Below, piece by piece: positions 22,623-34,031 of a stretch of DNA of 64,000 nt. Under the pieces are notes generated by a model, which was not told where the DNA came from, ran no database searches, and was given only the letters and a program-made list of their open reading frames with translations. The position numbers and the translations under genes are program-made. Position 1 is the stretch's first letter, and each line of letters begins with the position of its first letter. The DNA comes from Linanthus parryae (lineage: Eukaryota > Streptophyta > Magnoliopsida > Ericales > Polemoniaceae). The stretch is taken from NCBI GenBank assembly GCA_023055425.1, contig JALGPY010000006.1:76196435-76260434 (forward strand), written 5' to 3'.

Positions 22623-22672
22623 ATATAGTGTTTGTTTATGAGCGGTCAACTAGGTATTAACTATGATGTACC

Positions 22673-23001
22673 ATGATTCCAATCAATATCTGAAACATTA
22701 TTTAGCTCAAAAGAAAGTAGTGGAAAATTCTAATTTAGAGGAGTAGTAGTAAAAAAGTAGTGTATTAACATATAATAACTACTGAATTATACTATATATT
22801 AAGTTATGTTATAATACTTATAATTAGCATTATGATATGGTCCAGTTTTATCCGGTTAACCGGTTTTTGTCCCGTTCGGTGGAGAGCCGGTTCGGTTTGA
22901 TATAATAAAAAACCGTTTAAAGGAAAAAGAAAGAGAAAAATTGACGGTTTGGTGCGGGCGGTCCGGTTTCTTCGATCTAGTCGATTTATGAACAGCCCCT
23001 A
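22673..23001. mobile_element. Right portion of the split hAT-like MITE
   Basis: AT-rich DNA followed by CCGGTTAACCGG- and CGGTTCGGT-type words and the terminal GAACAGCCCCTA. See the entry spanning 9513-23001. Confidence 0.5.
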
Positions 23002-23350
23002 GTTTTGGTGGATAAACATTGGCACAATTACAACACGACTAACAATTAGATAAGCCCAAGCCCAACACAAGTAAGCAATAGGAAAGGGCATTTTGATAGC
23101 GGATGGTAAATAAAACCCTAGATCTATAAACCACCTCTTCACCGTGCCGCTACACTCTACAAATAAAATTCTTCGTCTGAACCGCCTTGAACATAGAGAT
23201 AGAAAGTACGTGAGCTTTGCAACCGGTGTCAACCACCATCTCCCAAAACCCATATTTTTTTGCAAGTCGAACTTCAAATCATAATGCTTTCGTCTCTCCA
23301 AGTGATGGATTTGTGTGAAACGGTATCAGAAAGGTGAATCCCTGAATGAA

Positions 23351-23652
23351 ATGGTATTTTGTGTTTCAATGGTCGCCCCACCACCTGTGAGGTTCCAGTT
23401 CCATGAAACCGATTATCAACGTTCATCGGCGGCCTCCATCCTAGACGATCCGAAGCTTATTCTTCCTCTGCATGCGTTGATCTATTGGAATGTAAGTTGC
23501 TTCTGTGTATTCTATATTAGAAACTAAGCCTTGTGTAATAATCTCTGTATGATCTACTCGAACTGATTCAAAAATCTTTCCGTTTCAAGCTTTCTAAATC
23601 TGCCAAAGAGTATGCTAAAAAGTTTGAGCTGTCTTGCGGTGAAAAGATTTGA
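23351..23652 (+). CDS. Candidate small two-exon gene, unknown product
   Basis: Exon 1: ATG at 23351 (a second in-frame ATG at 23369) to 23491, ending at a good splice donor (GAAT|GTAAGT). Exon 2: after a pyrimidine-rich stretch and TTCAAG acceptor, 23590-23652, ending in TGA. The phase is maintained. The predicted protein is about 67 residues, contains RFQFHETDYQRSSAASILDD and ends in KSAKEYAKKFELSCGEKI. It lies in a short unique-looking interval between the MITE end and further repeats. I do not recognise the family. It could be a gene fragment; the intron prediction is based only on consensus sites and an uninterrupted frame. Confidence 0.35.
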
Positions 23653-24076
23653 CACCTAACTTGAAGACGCAGATTTGACCTAGGCATATTGAGATTCCTA
23701 TTTTACGAATTTGAGTTCGGTTTGATGAAATGGCAGTCAGTTAAGAGATATAAATCAGCCTCGGGCACATGGTTGCAGAAGCAACTGAAACTAGTAAGAT
23801 TTAACAATCTTTCTTACAAATGTTGTTTTGATTTTTTTTTTTGATAGAAACAAATGTTGTTTTGATGATATGCATTCATAGCTTCCGAACAGTTTTTTTA
23901 ATTGTTCATGGAGCATTTAGGTTCCGTAAGATATTCCAAAATTTATTATTCCCATAACTAGTACTGGCACAACAAATTATTGATAATAAACAAGCTGTCA
24001 CATAACCTGATCTCACAATATAAACTCTAGATTCATTTTAGGTTCAAACAAGGTTATATATCAAATTCTGAGAAAC
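23653..24076. other. Intergenic DNA, no feature
   Basis: AT-rich, no ORF of note. It may hold 3' UTR of the candidate gene at 23351. Confidence 0.4.
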
Positions 24077-24079
24077 TAA

Positions 24080-24296
24080 GACTCTCCGCAGCAGTGGGCT
24101 TCCCCTCCCCTCTCCCCTGCCTGTCCTACATTTATTTCATTATTAATTGTCTTAAGATTTACAATACTACCCTAACACCTCCAATAGTTACAACACTATT
24201 ACTTGACTCTTATTATATTTTATTACAAATACACAATTTTCATCAAAGAAATGAAAACAAATTTTAAACCCACTTGGTGGCCCAGCCATGGAAGCC

Positions 24297-24327
<31 letters not shown>

Positions 24328-24380
24328 ACAGCAACTAAACCCATTATTGTGCACCCCCACCCCTACTGCTGAAGATAGTC
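24080..24380. mobile_element. PIF/Harbinger (Tourist-like) MITE, 301 bp
   Basis: Target duplication TAA at 24077-24079 and 24381-24383. Ends inverted: GACTCTCCGCAGCAGTGGG on the left and GACTATCTTCAGCAGTAGGG (reverse complement) on the right. A 3-bp TAA/TTA duplication with such ends fits PIF/Harbinger. A poly(C) run lies near the right end at about 24298-24327. Confidence 0.8.
24298..24327. repeat. Poly(C) run of about 30 bp
   Basis: Uninterrupted C run within the Tourist-like MITE. The length may be affected by sequencing or assembly. Confidence 0.9.
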
Positions 24381-24794
24381 TAAAGGGATATTTAACTGTT
24401 TACCTTCATCATCTGAAAAAAAAATGATAGGAAACTAGATCTTTGTTCCGAGAAATATCTGTTAGGAACATATGTTTGTTGTGTGAATGCAGTGGCAAAG
24501 AATGATAACTATAAGGCTTTCTACACAAATTAATAGGTATCAAAATATTACACCTTTCAACATTATATATGTTTTCTTTGAAAGTCCATTCCAAACATAA
24601 GAGAAAGTAGTAGAAGACGCACTAACAAATAAAGCTATTGAATTCCTTAAATAGTTTCTCTTCAGAACTTTAGCTAATAAGGAATTATGATATGTTAACA
24701 TGCTGCAAACTTGTTTTTCTAATTATACTAAATTAAAAGCATACAAGTGCCCAAGTCCTAAACCCCCAATAAATTTGGAACTAGAAAGCATGTC

Positions 24795-24834
<40 letters not shown>
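24795..24834. repeat. Poly(T) run of about 40 bp
   Basis: Uninterrupted T run with no LINE or SINE body recognisable on either side; a second, shorter T run lies at about 25038-25053. Confidence 0.85.
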
Positions 24835-24838
<4 letters not shown>

Positions 24839-25439
24839 CACTTTACTTACAGTAGAATTAATAAAAAAAAATATATTGATAAGATTCCGAATTTCAGTAC
24901 AAAAAGAACCTAGGAGAAAAAACCAACACAGTTTAAATGGGACAAGTGTGGACAATACCATTTACTAGCATTCAGTAGATACAAATTTTTCTATCCTTAC
25001 TCCATATATATCTTTTAATTAATTGAGTAGCATTTTTCTTTTTTTTTTTTTTTACCGACAATTGTAGGTAAACCCAAGTACTTTTCACTATTAGTAAAAA
25101 AAGATATTGAAAAATATGAGATTCCTTTGCTAACATTAGGATGGACTTTAAGATGTTCCCATCCATTGAAGTGATTTGCTGGCCGCATATGTTCTCAACC
25201 CGATGATCAACCATAGGAAAAATGACATCAAATTTATAATTTAAGAGTAATTAATGAAATAGAGTAACAATTAATACATAACATAACATGAAATTATGTA
25301 ACATAATAAGGTCCACAAACATTAATGTGAACAACATTCTAAGAAGTGAATGTACATAATATTTGGGATGACCCAAACGGGCATGTAAATGAATTAGTCT
25401 GAAAATAATTTTATGCTAGAAGACTAGTACCATGAAAGA

Positions 25440-25880
25440 TTGTAGTCTTACCTTCTTGCATAAATTTCAGTTTTTCAAGAAGTCTCCTTAACCAAATAGC
25501 TTGCAAAGCACAAGCTGTAGCAGCAAGAAATTCAGCATATGTGCTTTACAAAGTAACAAACGGATGCTTCTTAGACGACCACGAAACAACACTTATGCCT
25601 AGCATCTTGATCGACCGCATAATCACTATCTGTGAAACCAAGCAATGATGGTTGATCTCCTTTCATGTAGAGGAACCTGAAATCTTTGGTGCCTTGTAAG
25701 TAATTATTTTCTTTGCCTCTAAAAGATGCATATTCATCGAATTCTCAATGTATCTACTTATGAGACTCACAGAGTACATGATGTTTGGTCTTCTAGCAGT
25801 TACATATATGAAACTGCCAACTATTTGCTTATATGGTGTACTGTCCAACTTTACACCTTGTGGTTTTTATTTATCTTTGA
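25440..25880 (-). pseudogene. Copia RNase H fragment
   Basis: Minus strand. 25848-25663 reads DSTPYKQIVGSFIYVTARRP, then SVSLISRYIENSMNMHLLEA, the conserved block after copia RT. Downstream (25660-25440) GFTDSDYAVDQDARHK matches the RNase H GFTDSDYAGD.DDRKS block, then CYSLCFASYLVKE corresponds to TACACQAIWLRR. Stops break it, and no LTR of its own was found nearby. It belongs to a copia lineage different from the one at 35.1-35.7 kb. Confidence 0.85.
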
Positions 25881-26670
25881 GCCAAACTCAGTTGGAGTGT
25901 TCACATGATTAAAATACTTCATCCGAAGTCCGTTTAGTATTTCTTACACACTTATTAGGGAAATGAAGATTTTATCATTTTTTTGCACCACTTCTGTGCC
26001 ACATAAAAATAATGTCTTATGAAGATCACTTTGAGCCAAACTCAGTTCGAGTGTTAGCATGACTACAGTCCTTCATGTGTTTGTGTGCTATTATCTTTCT
26101 GAAATCCTACCTTGTTGAGCCTATAAATACTTCCTCCATGTGCGACCCCTTCCTGGTTTATGTGTTTACTAATAAAATTCAATTGTTACTCTATAATTAA
26201 ATAAACAATAACAATAAGTGATGGGATACGGCCACTTAGGACGTTAACCGATAAAATATAAAGCAACATACTTTGACATACCATCATGCAATTGGAAGCC
26301 AAACACACACACACACACCCGAAATACCTATGTACTCACAAATGTAATACTATGCTTAAATCAAAATAAAAAATTTTGGTAAAATAAATACCAACCTCGA
26401 ACCAACTCGCCGGTGTTTTCAAAAGAAACTTGTATTTCAAGGCAGCAGCGCCTCTGGTATCTTCGTGCTCGAAGGGTTGTTCAAGATCTCAATGCGTGGG
26501 TGGGGAAGCAGTATAGGGTTACTACAAAATTTCTAATTTTGTAACAGTTAAACTTCTGACTCCAAATCGAGTTCAATTGTCCCAGATGAAACAATAATTG
26601 AAACAAACATAACTCATTTGGTTTCAATCGGTCATGCCAAACAAGTAAATAACTAAAATAGAAAAAACCT
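25881..26670. other. AT-rich intergenic DNA with a short (AC)n
   Basis: No coding similarity. A short (AC)n run at about 26304-26319. The word GAGCCAAACTCAGTT occurs twice (25880 and 26033), about 153 bp apart. Confidence 0.5.
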
Positions 26671-27654
26671 TGAAAGAATTACTTGTTTCGGTTGCCAATA
26701 ATTGTATTTTAAGTTTTCTAAAACAAGTTGAAAGTGGTTAAAGTTACTTCACCGCTATGAGCTCAATATGATATTGATCTATTATTTTGGGTCATGATGC
26801 ATGTTATGTGTATATCATTTAGCGTGGTATGGAGGTGGGATGCTTGGTTATTAGGCTCCTTGATAGGAGAGCTCAATACTATTTTTATTATTAGACCCGT
26901 TCTGCGGTCCACTCCCAAAACCCTAGGTAGCTCCTATAAATAAGAATAGTCGGGGAATTGTTTCCCTAAAAAAAAACGAAATGAGAGGGAGTTGGAGGGG
27001 AAGATCTGGTGCTCTAGCATTTTCAAGTCATGATGTTATTAAAACTACAAAAGATGGTTGGATCAAACGGTATGTTTCGCGATTACAGTATTATGTCTTG
27101 GAGTTTTAATTTCTTGTTTGAGATCCAAAATACCTAGCTTACATATGGTATCATAACCTACTTACAAGAAATGTGTAAGCTATTTTAGATCTCAAACAAA
27201 AAAGTAATACTCCTGGAAATAGTACAGTAATACTAAACATGCCATTTGTTCTAGCCATCTTTTATAGTCGTTGAAACTTCACAAAGCGAAAGTGCTAGAG
27301 CACAAGATATTCTCCTCCTGCTCTTACTATTGATGTTTTACTATATGGCTAATAACCCCCCTAACTAGTCTTATTTATAAGAGGTAGCTACGATTTTGGG
27401 AGTGGAGAGGGCACCTGGCCTAATAACATTAACAATCACTGGGTCCTCCTATTAAGGAGCCCAATGGCCAAGCAGCTCACACCTCCATGCCACACTAAAT
27501 GATATCAACATTAAGATGCACCATGGCACAAAACACTGGATCACTAACATATTGGGCTCACACCATTAAGTAACTTGAACCACTTTCAACCTATTTTGTA
27601 AACACTAAAATAATTATTGGCAGTTCAAATAATTAAAACAATTTTCTTCGTACA
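26671..27654. mobile_element. Two copia LTRs in inverted orientation around a PBS
   Basis: Left LTR (plus strand, about 26671-27143) is followed by TGGTATCATAACC at 27146-27158, a primer-binding site for initiator tRNA-Met. From 27172 to 27654 the same LTR runs on the minus strand. The arms share, for example, GTTGAAAGTGGTT, CAATAATT and CATTTAG.GTGG.ATGGAGGTG. Beyond 27654 the minus strand reads CCTAAGTGGGAGAA (27668-27655), a polypurine tract expected just before a 3' LTR. So a plus-oriented 5' LTR plus PBS abuts a minus-oriented 3' LTR plus PPT. The arms are diverged, so the rearrangement is either old or joined two different copies. Confidence 0.8.
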
Positions 27655-27928
27655 TTCTCCCACTTAGGCAACAATAATTGTGCATTTTGAAAAATATTAA
27701 TTTTTATAAAATGGCTATCAGGTTGAATAATTGAGTGGCCATTAACATAGTTCAAGAAATGTTCATCTTAGCACATGGCCTCGTTTAACCGAAATATTAG
27801 AATCAAACTATATAGCTGGAATCATGTTACTTATCAAAATTAACCAAATATAATTAAAAATTCTGAGGTGTTGCCAAAATACTCCTAGTGTGGTAAAGTG
27901 TAGTGTAGAATATATGTACTCGTGTACT
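27655..27928 (-). other. Copia 3' internal remnant and flank
   Basis: Starts with the polypurine tract of the inverted LTR (27655-27668, minus strand) and continues as AT-rich non-coding DNA up to the LINE-2 target site. Confidence 0.45.
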
Positions 27929-28287
27929 AATAATGTATCATGAGAACATCATACACATGGAGGGTTTCAATATTAGAACTTGGTGAGTTTCTCTCTCTAG
28001 AGATTTTCTCTCTAGCTTGCTTGCTCTTGCATGAGCTCATCATTGCCATCCTTCAATCTAGAACACATTAGGATCAACCTTTTGATCTTCAATTCATTCC
28101 CGAGGTACTATCATCATACCACCCATCCCCAATCACCAATCAATCTACCTGCAACTGCAAAACCCAACCCTCCCATCTACTCTTCATCCTCCTCTTTACG
28201 GCGTCCTTGCCACTTGGCGGCTATCCATTCTAGCTATTAACATGTCTCTCTCTTCCTCTCTTGGTTTCCCTTCTCTAAGCCTTCTCA

Positions 28288-30405
28288 ATGGCCTATTTTT
28301 GGAACCAACCCTCAGTTTCACCTCCAAGTTCTTCAAACAGCTCAACCATAGAACAACTTGATCAGAGGGGAGTGATGTTAGACCTTGATCCAAACCAGGT
28401 GAATGTGTACAGAGCATTATGGAAGAATTGCCTTATAGGAAGGTTCATCTCAGGGTCAAAGGATTCGACTCCATCATCTGCAGTTATTCAACAAGTGGTT
28501 GATGAAGTTTGGAAGATAAGAGACAAAATATGGATTGAAAAAAAAGGCACCTGCTTCCTTTTCCATTGTTTCAACATCGAAGATAAAGCAAGGCTTTTGG
28601 ATTATGGGGTTATTGGTCTGCATGGCAAGTCTCTCATTCTCAGGGAGAGACCACTTAACTTTGCAATTTCAGAACCCAGCTTTCCAACGATGGATGTTTG
28701 GATTAGATGCCAGGCATTCCGATGGAAGGGTTTTATCAAGATCTTGCCAAAAACCTAGGAAAGGTGGCAGGTGAGATTCTGCATGTTGACTGGGAATAAG
28801 GAGATTTGCAAAAATGGAAGAATTCAGAGTTAAAGTTCGAGTTCGAGTTGATGAGCCTCTCACACCAGTAGCTTACATCAACCCTATTGATCCAGGACAC
28901 CCACCCATTTGGATATTCTTTAGATATGAGAATATCTTCAAGGTATGTTTCAAGTGTTGTTTCGTGGGTCACTCAAACAGAAAGTGCCGTAGAAATTCGG
29001 TGGATGTTCTTAACATATTGGAAGATAGGTATAGAAATTCTCCATTCCAGCAATCTCTGCATTTCCACATCGCCGCGGGACAGCCTCTTTTCACGGCGAA
29101 AATGAAGGCTTTTCGAGCGGTGGGAAGATTCCGAACAACAGTGGTGGACCTATTCAGGCGACAAGAGGAGTCGGGTGAAGAAGACGATACCCGACCCGTT
29201 AACAATAACCTCACTGTTTCTTTTGGAGAGGGATCGTCTTCGGATGGATATTTTACACCCGATCCACACTCAATGATAGGGATTACGATGCTTGGACACC
29301 CGGCCCATTCAACCCGTACCCACGTGGTATGCTTGGACCTGGTGAAGGCCCGTTTCCTTCGGGTCAATTTTTCAGCCCAGGAGATACCCTATACCCGAAT
29401 CCAACTCTAACCCTTCAAGCACCCGAACCGTTGCTGCAACCTTTCAATAACCTACTGCCACAACTCGACCCAGTGCATCAACCGGATCCAGCTCAACCGC
29501 CACAACATTCAATACCTTTCCCGGACCTTTCAATGCTCGCACCACTACCCGACGGTTTTGGCGCCTCATCTTCCCCCAACCCTCCAAGCATAACCCGACC
29601 CGTCTCGGAAACACAAGCTAACCTATCCCTTCACTTCCCCGTACATGAACCCTGCATTAATACCCCACATTATCTTAAAGCTTTTGAGAGACGTGAAAGA
29701 GCTCTCCTAAAAAATCTCAACTCCTCACCTTCAAACATTGCACTCTCCTGCTTCGAGTCCATGGGTTCCCTCACCGGCGATCATTCACCTCTACGAGCAG
29801 CCATAACCTCCAACTTTGATGAAGTTGAAGATGATCTCTCAAGGTTTATTCAAAGCTTACCCCCCATTAAAACATCTTCTCCACAAACAAACCCTATAAG
29901 CACCCCTCTTCTTTCATCCCCTTTCTCGGCTCCATCAGGCTTACTCCTTCTTCCGGCACCGGTGGAGCCCATTGATGCAGAACCGCTGCAAATCATAAGA
30001 CCCCCGACCTTCATACTTACGGCACCGGAGTTTATTGAAGAGGATAGTGATCAAGGGGCTCTTGAAAAAGGGAAGGAAGCTTTGCTTACTCTTACTATGG
30101 GAGGCTCAGAAGAGAAAGAAGTTCAAACTGGTTTGAAGAAGGATGATGATGGAAAGGCGAAAACCAAGCGAGCTCCAAGAAAGAGGCCACCCAAGAAGAG
30201 GACCTTCAATGACGTTTCCCAGCAGGAAGATGCAGCGGGGGAGCATAAAGGTAAAAGGAAAAAAATTAAATTTAATTTCTCTTCTCATTGGTCTAGTGTA
30301 CCACCTTGGTCTGTTTTAACCCATTTTTCTTGCTTTAATCAACTTCCATGCTTTTTCTATGAGGTTTTGATGGTTGACCTTCATCAACCATCACTTTCGC
30401 CATGA
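28288..30405 (+). pseudogene. LINE-2 ORF1: DUF4283 plus CCHC knuckle, frameshifted
   Basis: ATG at 28288. DUF4283 spans residues about 40-155 (NCLIGRFISGSKDSTPSS, WIEKKGTCFLFHCFNIEDKA, MDVWIRCQAF). The frame stops at 28756-28758, and the protein continues in another frame at 28814 with the knuckle CFKCCFVGHSNRKC (CX2CX4HX4C). It then returns to the first frame from about 29329 to 30405 with a long proline- and serine-rich tail and a basic KRAPRKRPPKKR segment near 30170. Two compensating frame changes are needed, so the copy is probably dead. Its role would be RNA binding in the LINE particle. It overlaps the ORF2 start (ATG 30402) by 4 bp. Confidence 0.85.
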
Positions 30406-33400
30406 TCATACTTGCCTGGAATTGCAGAGGTTTGGGTCAAGCCTCTGCAATTCAACAGGCGTTTAATTTGACCAAAATTCATAAACTTTCGTTGTTCTTC
30501 CTTTCTGAGACTAAAAAAAACTGTTTCTTGGATCAATAATAAGTTTAGGAATTTAGGTTTCTCGACTTCTTTCGGTGTTGATTCTATTGTTTCTTTTGGT
30601 GGCCTTTGGTTTACGTGGGATAATGCTTTCCGAATTCAAATCCTTTTCTCAAATCAAAATTTTATTTTCTGTGATGTTTTAGATTTTAATAATAACCACT
30701 GGAATTTAGGGCTTGTGTATGGTAGTACTTATTTGGCAGAAAGAGAAGGGGTTTGGAACTCTATTAAGTCTCTTATTACACACAATCAACATGTACTTTT
30801 AATTGGTGATTTTAATCAGGTTCTCTTCCCTCATGACAATATAGGGCCTAATGCTAATTCCCTTTTGGGAGCTGGTGTGTTTAGGAACTTCATTGATGAC
30901 TGTTCTCTTTTGGAGCTGCCTAATTCAGGGCCTTGGTTAACCTGGACCAATAACAGATTCTCCTCTAATCCAACTTTTGAAAAATTAGATCGTGCCTGGT
31001 GTAATTTTGCTTGGTTTAATCTTTTCCCTTTGGCCTATTTGAATAATTTAGGAATTACGGTTTCAGATCATGCCCCTATCCTTGATTGCCTTAACAGAAG
31101 CCATAACATTCACCCTAAAAACTTTAGATTTGAAGCTTGGTGGCTTAAAAGAAGAGAAGCTGTTGATTTAGTTAAATATGTTTGGAATTTACCTTTAAGG
31201 GGATCTCCTCTTTTTAGAGTAGTTAAATTTCTCTTCATAACTTTAAGAGCTTTAGATTGCTGGAACAGAAATTCTCCTTCGCTTGCAAAACAGATTCAAA
31301 GTTGCAAAGATGATCTTGCTTCGCTGCAGAATCAAAACCTTAATCAATCAACCCTTAATAAGTTCTGTTTTTTACAAAATCACCTAAATAACCTCCTGCA
31401 AGACTATGAGACCTTTTGGGCTCAAAGAGCCCGATGTAATTGGCTTAGAGTAGGGGATGGAAACTCAAATTTTTTTCATAACTATCCTAGAATCAGAAAA
31501 GCTAGGAATAAGATTTATAGTATTAGGAATAATAATAATGAAATTGTTACTGACCATAATGAAATTGCTCAAGTTTTTATGCACTATTTTCAAAATATTT
31601 TTTCTACTCCAGAACCATCTCAGGAAAATCTAGAGACTCTGTATGGTACCGACTATGCTTTTGATTTATTGTTTAATATTGATACTTTTGTTAGTCCCGA
31701 GCAACAAGTTTTTCTGAACTCTCCTTTCACGGCTGATGAAATTAAGACGGCGGTCTTTAGTATGGACCCACTTAAGGCCCCAGGTCTGGACGGATTTCAA
31801 CCCATCTTCTTTCAAAAATGTTGGCATTTTATCTCTACTAAAATTACTTCTGCTGTGCTGTCGTTCCTAAAATCGGGTTATATGCTTACGGAACTAAGCA
31901 ATACGAATATTGTTCTAATTCCTAAAATTGATAACCCAAGTCTTGTCACTGACTATAGACCTATTAGTCTTTGTAATGTCCTCTATCGTATTATCGCTAA
32001 GGTTTTGGCTAACCGTTTAAAATTAGTCTTGCCTAATTTAATCTCTGATAACCAGAATGGGTTCGTGCCAAATCGTAATATTCACCATAATATTATTCTA
32101 ACTCAAGATACACTTCATTACTTATCGAAACTCTCGGACCCCTCTTTACCAAAATATGCATCCCTTAAATTAGACTTATCCAAAGCTTTTGATAGACTAA
32201 GATGGGACTTTATTAAGGCCACCCTCCACCAATTTCATTTCCCCCCCTTTTTCGTACGTCTAATTATGCAATGTATAACTACAGTTTCGTACTCAATTAT
32301 TGTCAATGGGGCACCCACTAGGAGATTCCGACATCATAGAGGGATAAGACAAGGTGACCCCTTGTCTCCTTTCCTGTTTATCCTCTGTGCGGAGGCTCCA
32401 TCCAAATCTTTATCTTATGCCTGCAGATCGAATCTTATCTTAGGCGCTCCCTCTAAAATTAACGGCCCTTCCATCTCTCACCTTCAATTTGCAGATGATA
32501 GTATTTTTTTCTTTAGGATCACTCCTAATGTAGGTAATGTCATTTTAGATCTATTGAACAGGTTTGCTAATCAATCGGGTCAAGTCATTAATTTTGCTAA
32601 GTCTTCAATTACTTTTTCAGCGAATAGTGACAGGCATGACATTGATAACCTAATTTCAACCCTTCATGTCAACCGTGCCACTCACATAGGAAACTACCCA
32701 GGGTTTTATTTTGACGACACGTTCTCACTCACTAAAAACAAAAATGAATCTTTGATTATAAATCAAATCATAAAAACGTGTGATGGGTCTTCTGTTAAAC
32801 AAATTTGGTAGAGCTACTCTTATTAAAGTTGTTCTTACTAGCTTTCTAGTCTACCCTCTCTCGGTTATGCTTATTTCAGCAAGATCAAGAAACATTATTA
32901 CGTCGATCTTTAATAACCTCTTCTGGACAGGAAACCCCTCTAAAACAACTATGCACTTCATTTCTTGCGAAAAAGCTTTGTGTTAGTCCTGCCAGAGGGG
33001 GCCTTGGATTCAAAAATTTAAAAGCTTTCAATTATGCTCTTTTCGGCAAAACTACTTGGCTATTGCTTTCGAATCAGTCTTCTTTACCGTCTCGCTTCTT
33101 TAATTCCAAATATTGTAAAAGAAATGATTTTTGGCTCCACAATGCTCCCCCAACTGCATCTCCAATGTGGAAAGCAATTGTCAAAGGTAAGAACCTCTTA
33201 CGGGGAGGTATCACTTGGAAGCTTGTAGATGGTAATAGAATCTCTATCACTAAGCATCCTTGGATTACTGATGTACCGGGAGAATCTTTACGACAAAATG
33301 TGGCACACCTTACCAATATTAAATGGGTTAAGGATCTAACTATCCCTTCTGATGGAGGCAGCGTTGTTTGGAACCAATCCCTAATCTCTTCAACTTTCCC

Positions 33401-34029
33401 CCATTGGTTAACTAACCTCATACTCAGCACCCCAGTAAATGCCCAAAACAATGAGCCTCTTTGGCTCATTACTCCCAATAACTCCTTTTCAGTTAAGTCA
33501 CTTTACAAGCACCTATTTAATCCCCTTCCAAAACCAAATTTTAAACTACTAATCACTCTTTCAAACCTAGCTTAATTTCTTTTAAATGGAAACATCTCTG
33601 GAAATTAAAACTCCCTTACAAAATTAAATTCTTTATTTGAAAAATTATCCACCAGATCCTATTCACAAAAGATTTACTAAGCTCTAGAGGGATTAATTGT
33701 GACCTAAGTTGTGTTTTTTGCCATGAAAATAAAATATCTCTCACCTCTTCATGCACTGTGCCTTTTCAAAGTCGGTCTTTCAAAAACTGCAGATTCACCA
33801 TCTCATTTCTATGGAATTCACTAACTCGTTGGACTTTTGTATCAAAGGAACAAACACTCCCCACCATAGCAGCTTTGTTTGGCTTATAGCCTGCTGGCTT
33901 ATTTGGAAGCAGCGAAATGAAACCATTTTCAAGGGAACCCCTCCAAGCGTTGATAACTGTTATTTTCATATCTCAAATCTAAATTCTCAAATCTCAAATG
34001 TTTTCATGTATGCGCCCGCACAAATTTAG
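30402..34029 (+). pseudogene. LINE-2 ORF2: endonuclease and reverse transcriptase
   Basis: ATG at 30402 (MIILAWNCRGLGQASAIQQA). A frameshift in an A8 run near 30513 puts the rest of the endonuclease in another frame. 30715-32811 is open for 698 codons and includes LIGDFNQVL, TVSDHAPIL, the linker WAQRARCNWLRVGDGNSNFF and an RT with intact motifs: KAPGLDGFQPIFFQKCW, DYRPISLCNVLYRIIAKVLA, LDLSKAFDRLRWDF, RGIRQGDPLSPFLF and LQFADDSIFFF. Further frameshifts near 32790, 33000 and 33570 break the C-terminal thumb and zinc region (WKHLWKLKLPYKIK-like near 33590). There is no RNase H domain, unlike LINE-1. The RT core is by far the best preserved coding sequence in the window. Confidence 0.92.
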
Positions 34030-34031
34030 CT

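Larger units (their letters stand above)
9876..22672 (-). mobile_element. Ty1/copia retrotransposon, minus strand, 3' part deleted, split by LINE-1
   Basis: Two related LTRs bound the element: a left 3' LTR at 9876-10910 and a right 5' LTR from 21419. On the minus strand a PBS-like TGGTATAAGAGCC at 21417-21405 follows the right LTR and fits initiator tRNA-Met. Integrase and reverse transcriptase remnants lie at 10911-12637, and 18618-21400 is leader plus gag region. RNase H is missing: the RT reading frame joins directly to LTR sequence at about 10910, and the left LTR lacks the terminal part present at 22490-22622. LINE-1 interrupts it at 12638. The right boundary is uncertain (22622 to 22672). 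Confidence 0.85.
9513..23001. mobile_element. Probable hAT-like MITE split by a copia element
   Basis: The left end TAAGGGTGTTCA (9513) and the right end TGAACAGCCCCTA (23001) are inverted to each other. Both are followed inward by GGTTCGGT/AACCGG-rich DNA. Flanks ATTTTGGC (9505-9512) and GTTTTGGT (23002-23009) agree at 6 of 8 positions, as expected for an old 8-bp duplication. Removing the copia element leaves roughly 680 bp, a normal MITE size. The alternative is that these are two unrelated MITE ends. Confidence 0.5.

Noticed and set aside
22999..23301. 100-codon minus-strand ORF
   Set aside because: Starts inside a MITE end, matches nothing recognisable and runs antisense next to a better exon candidate.
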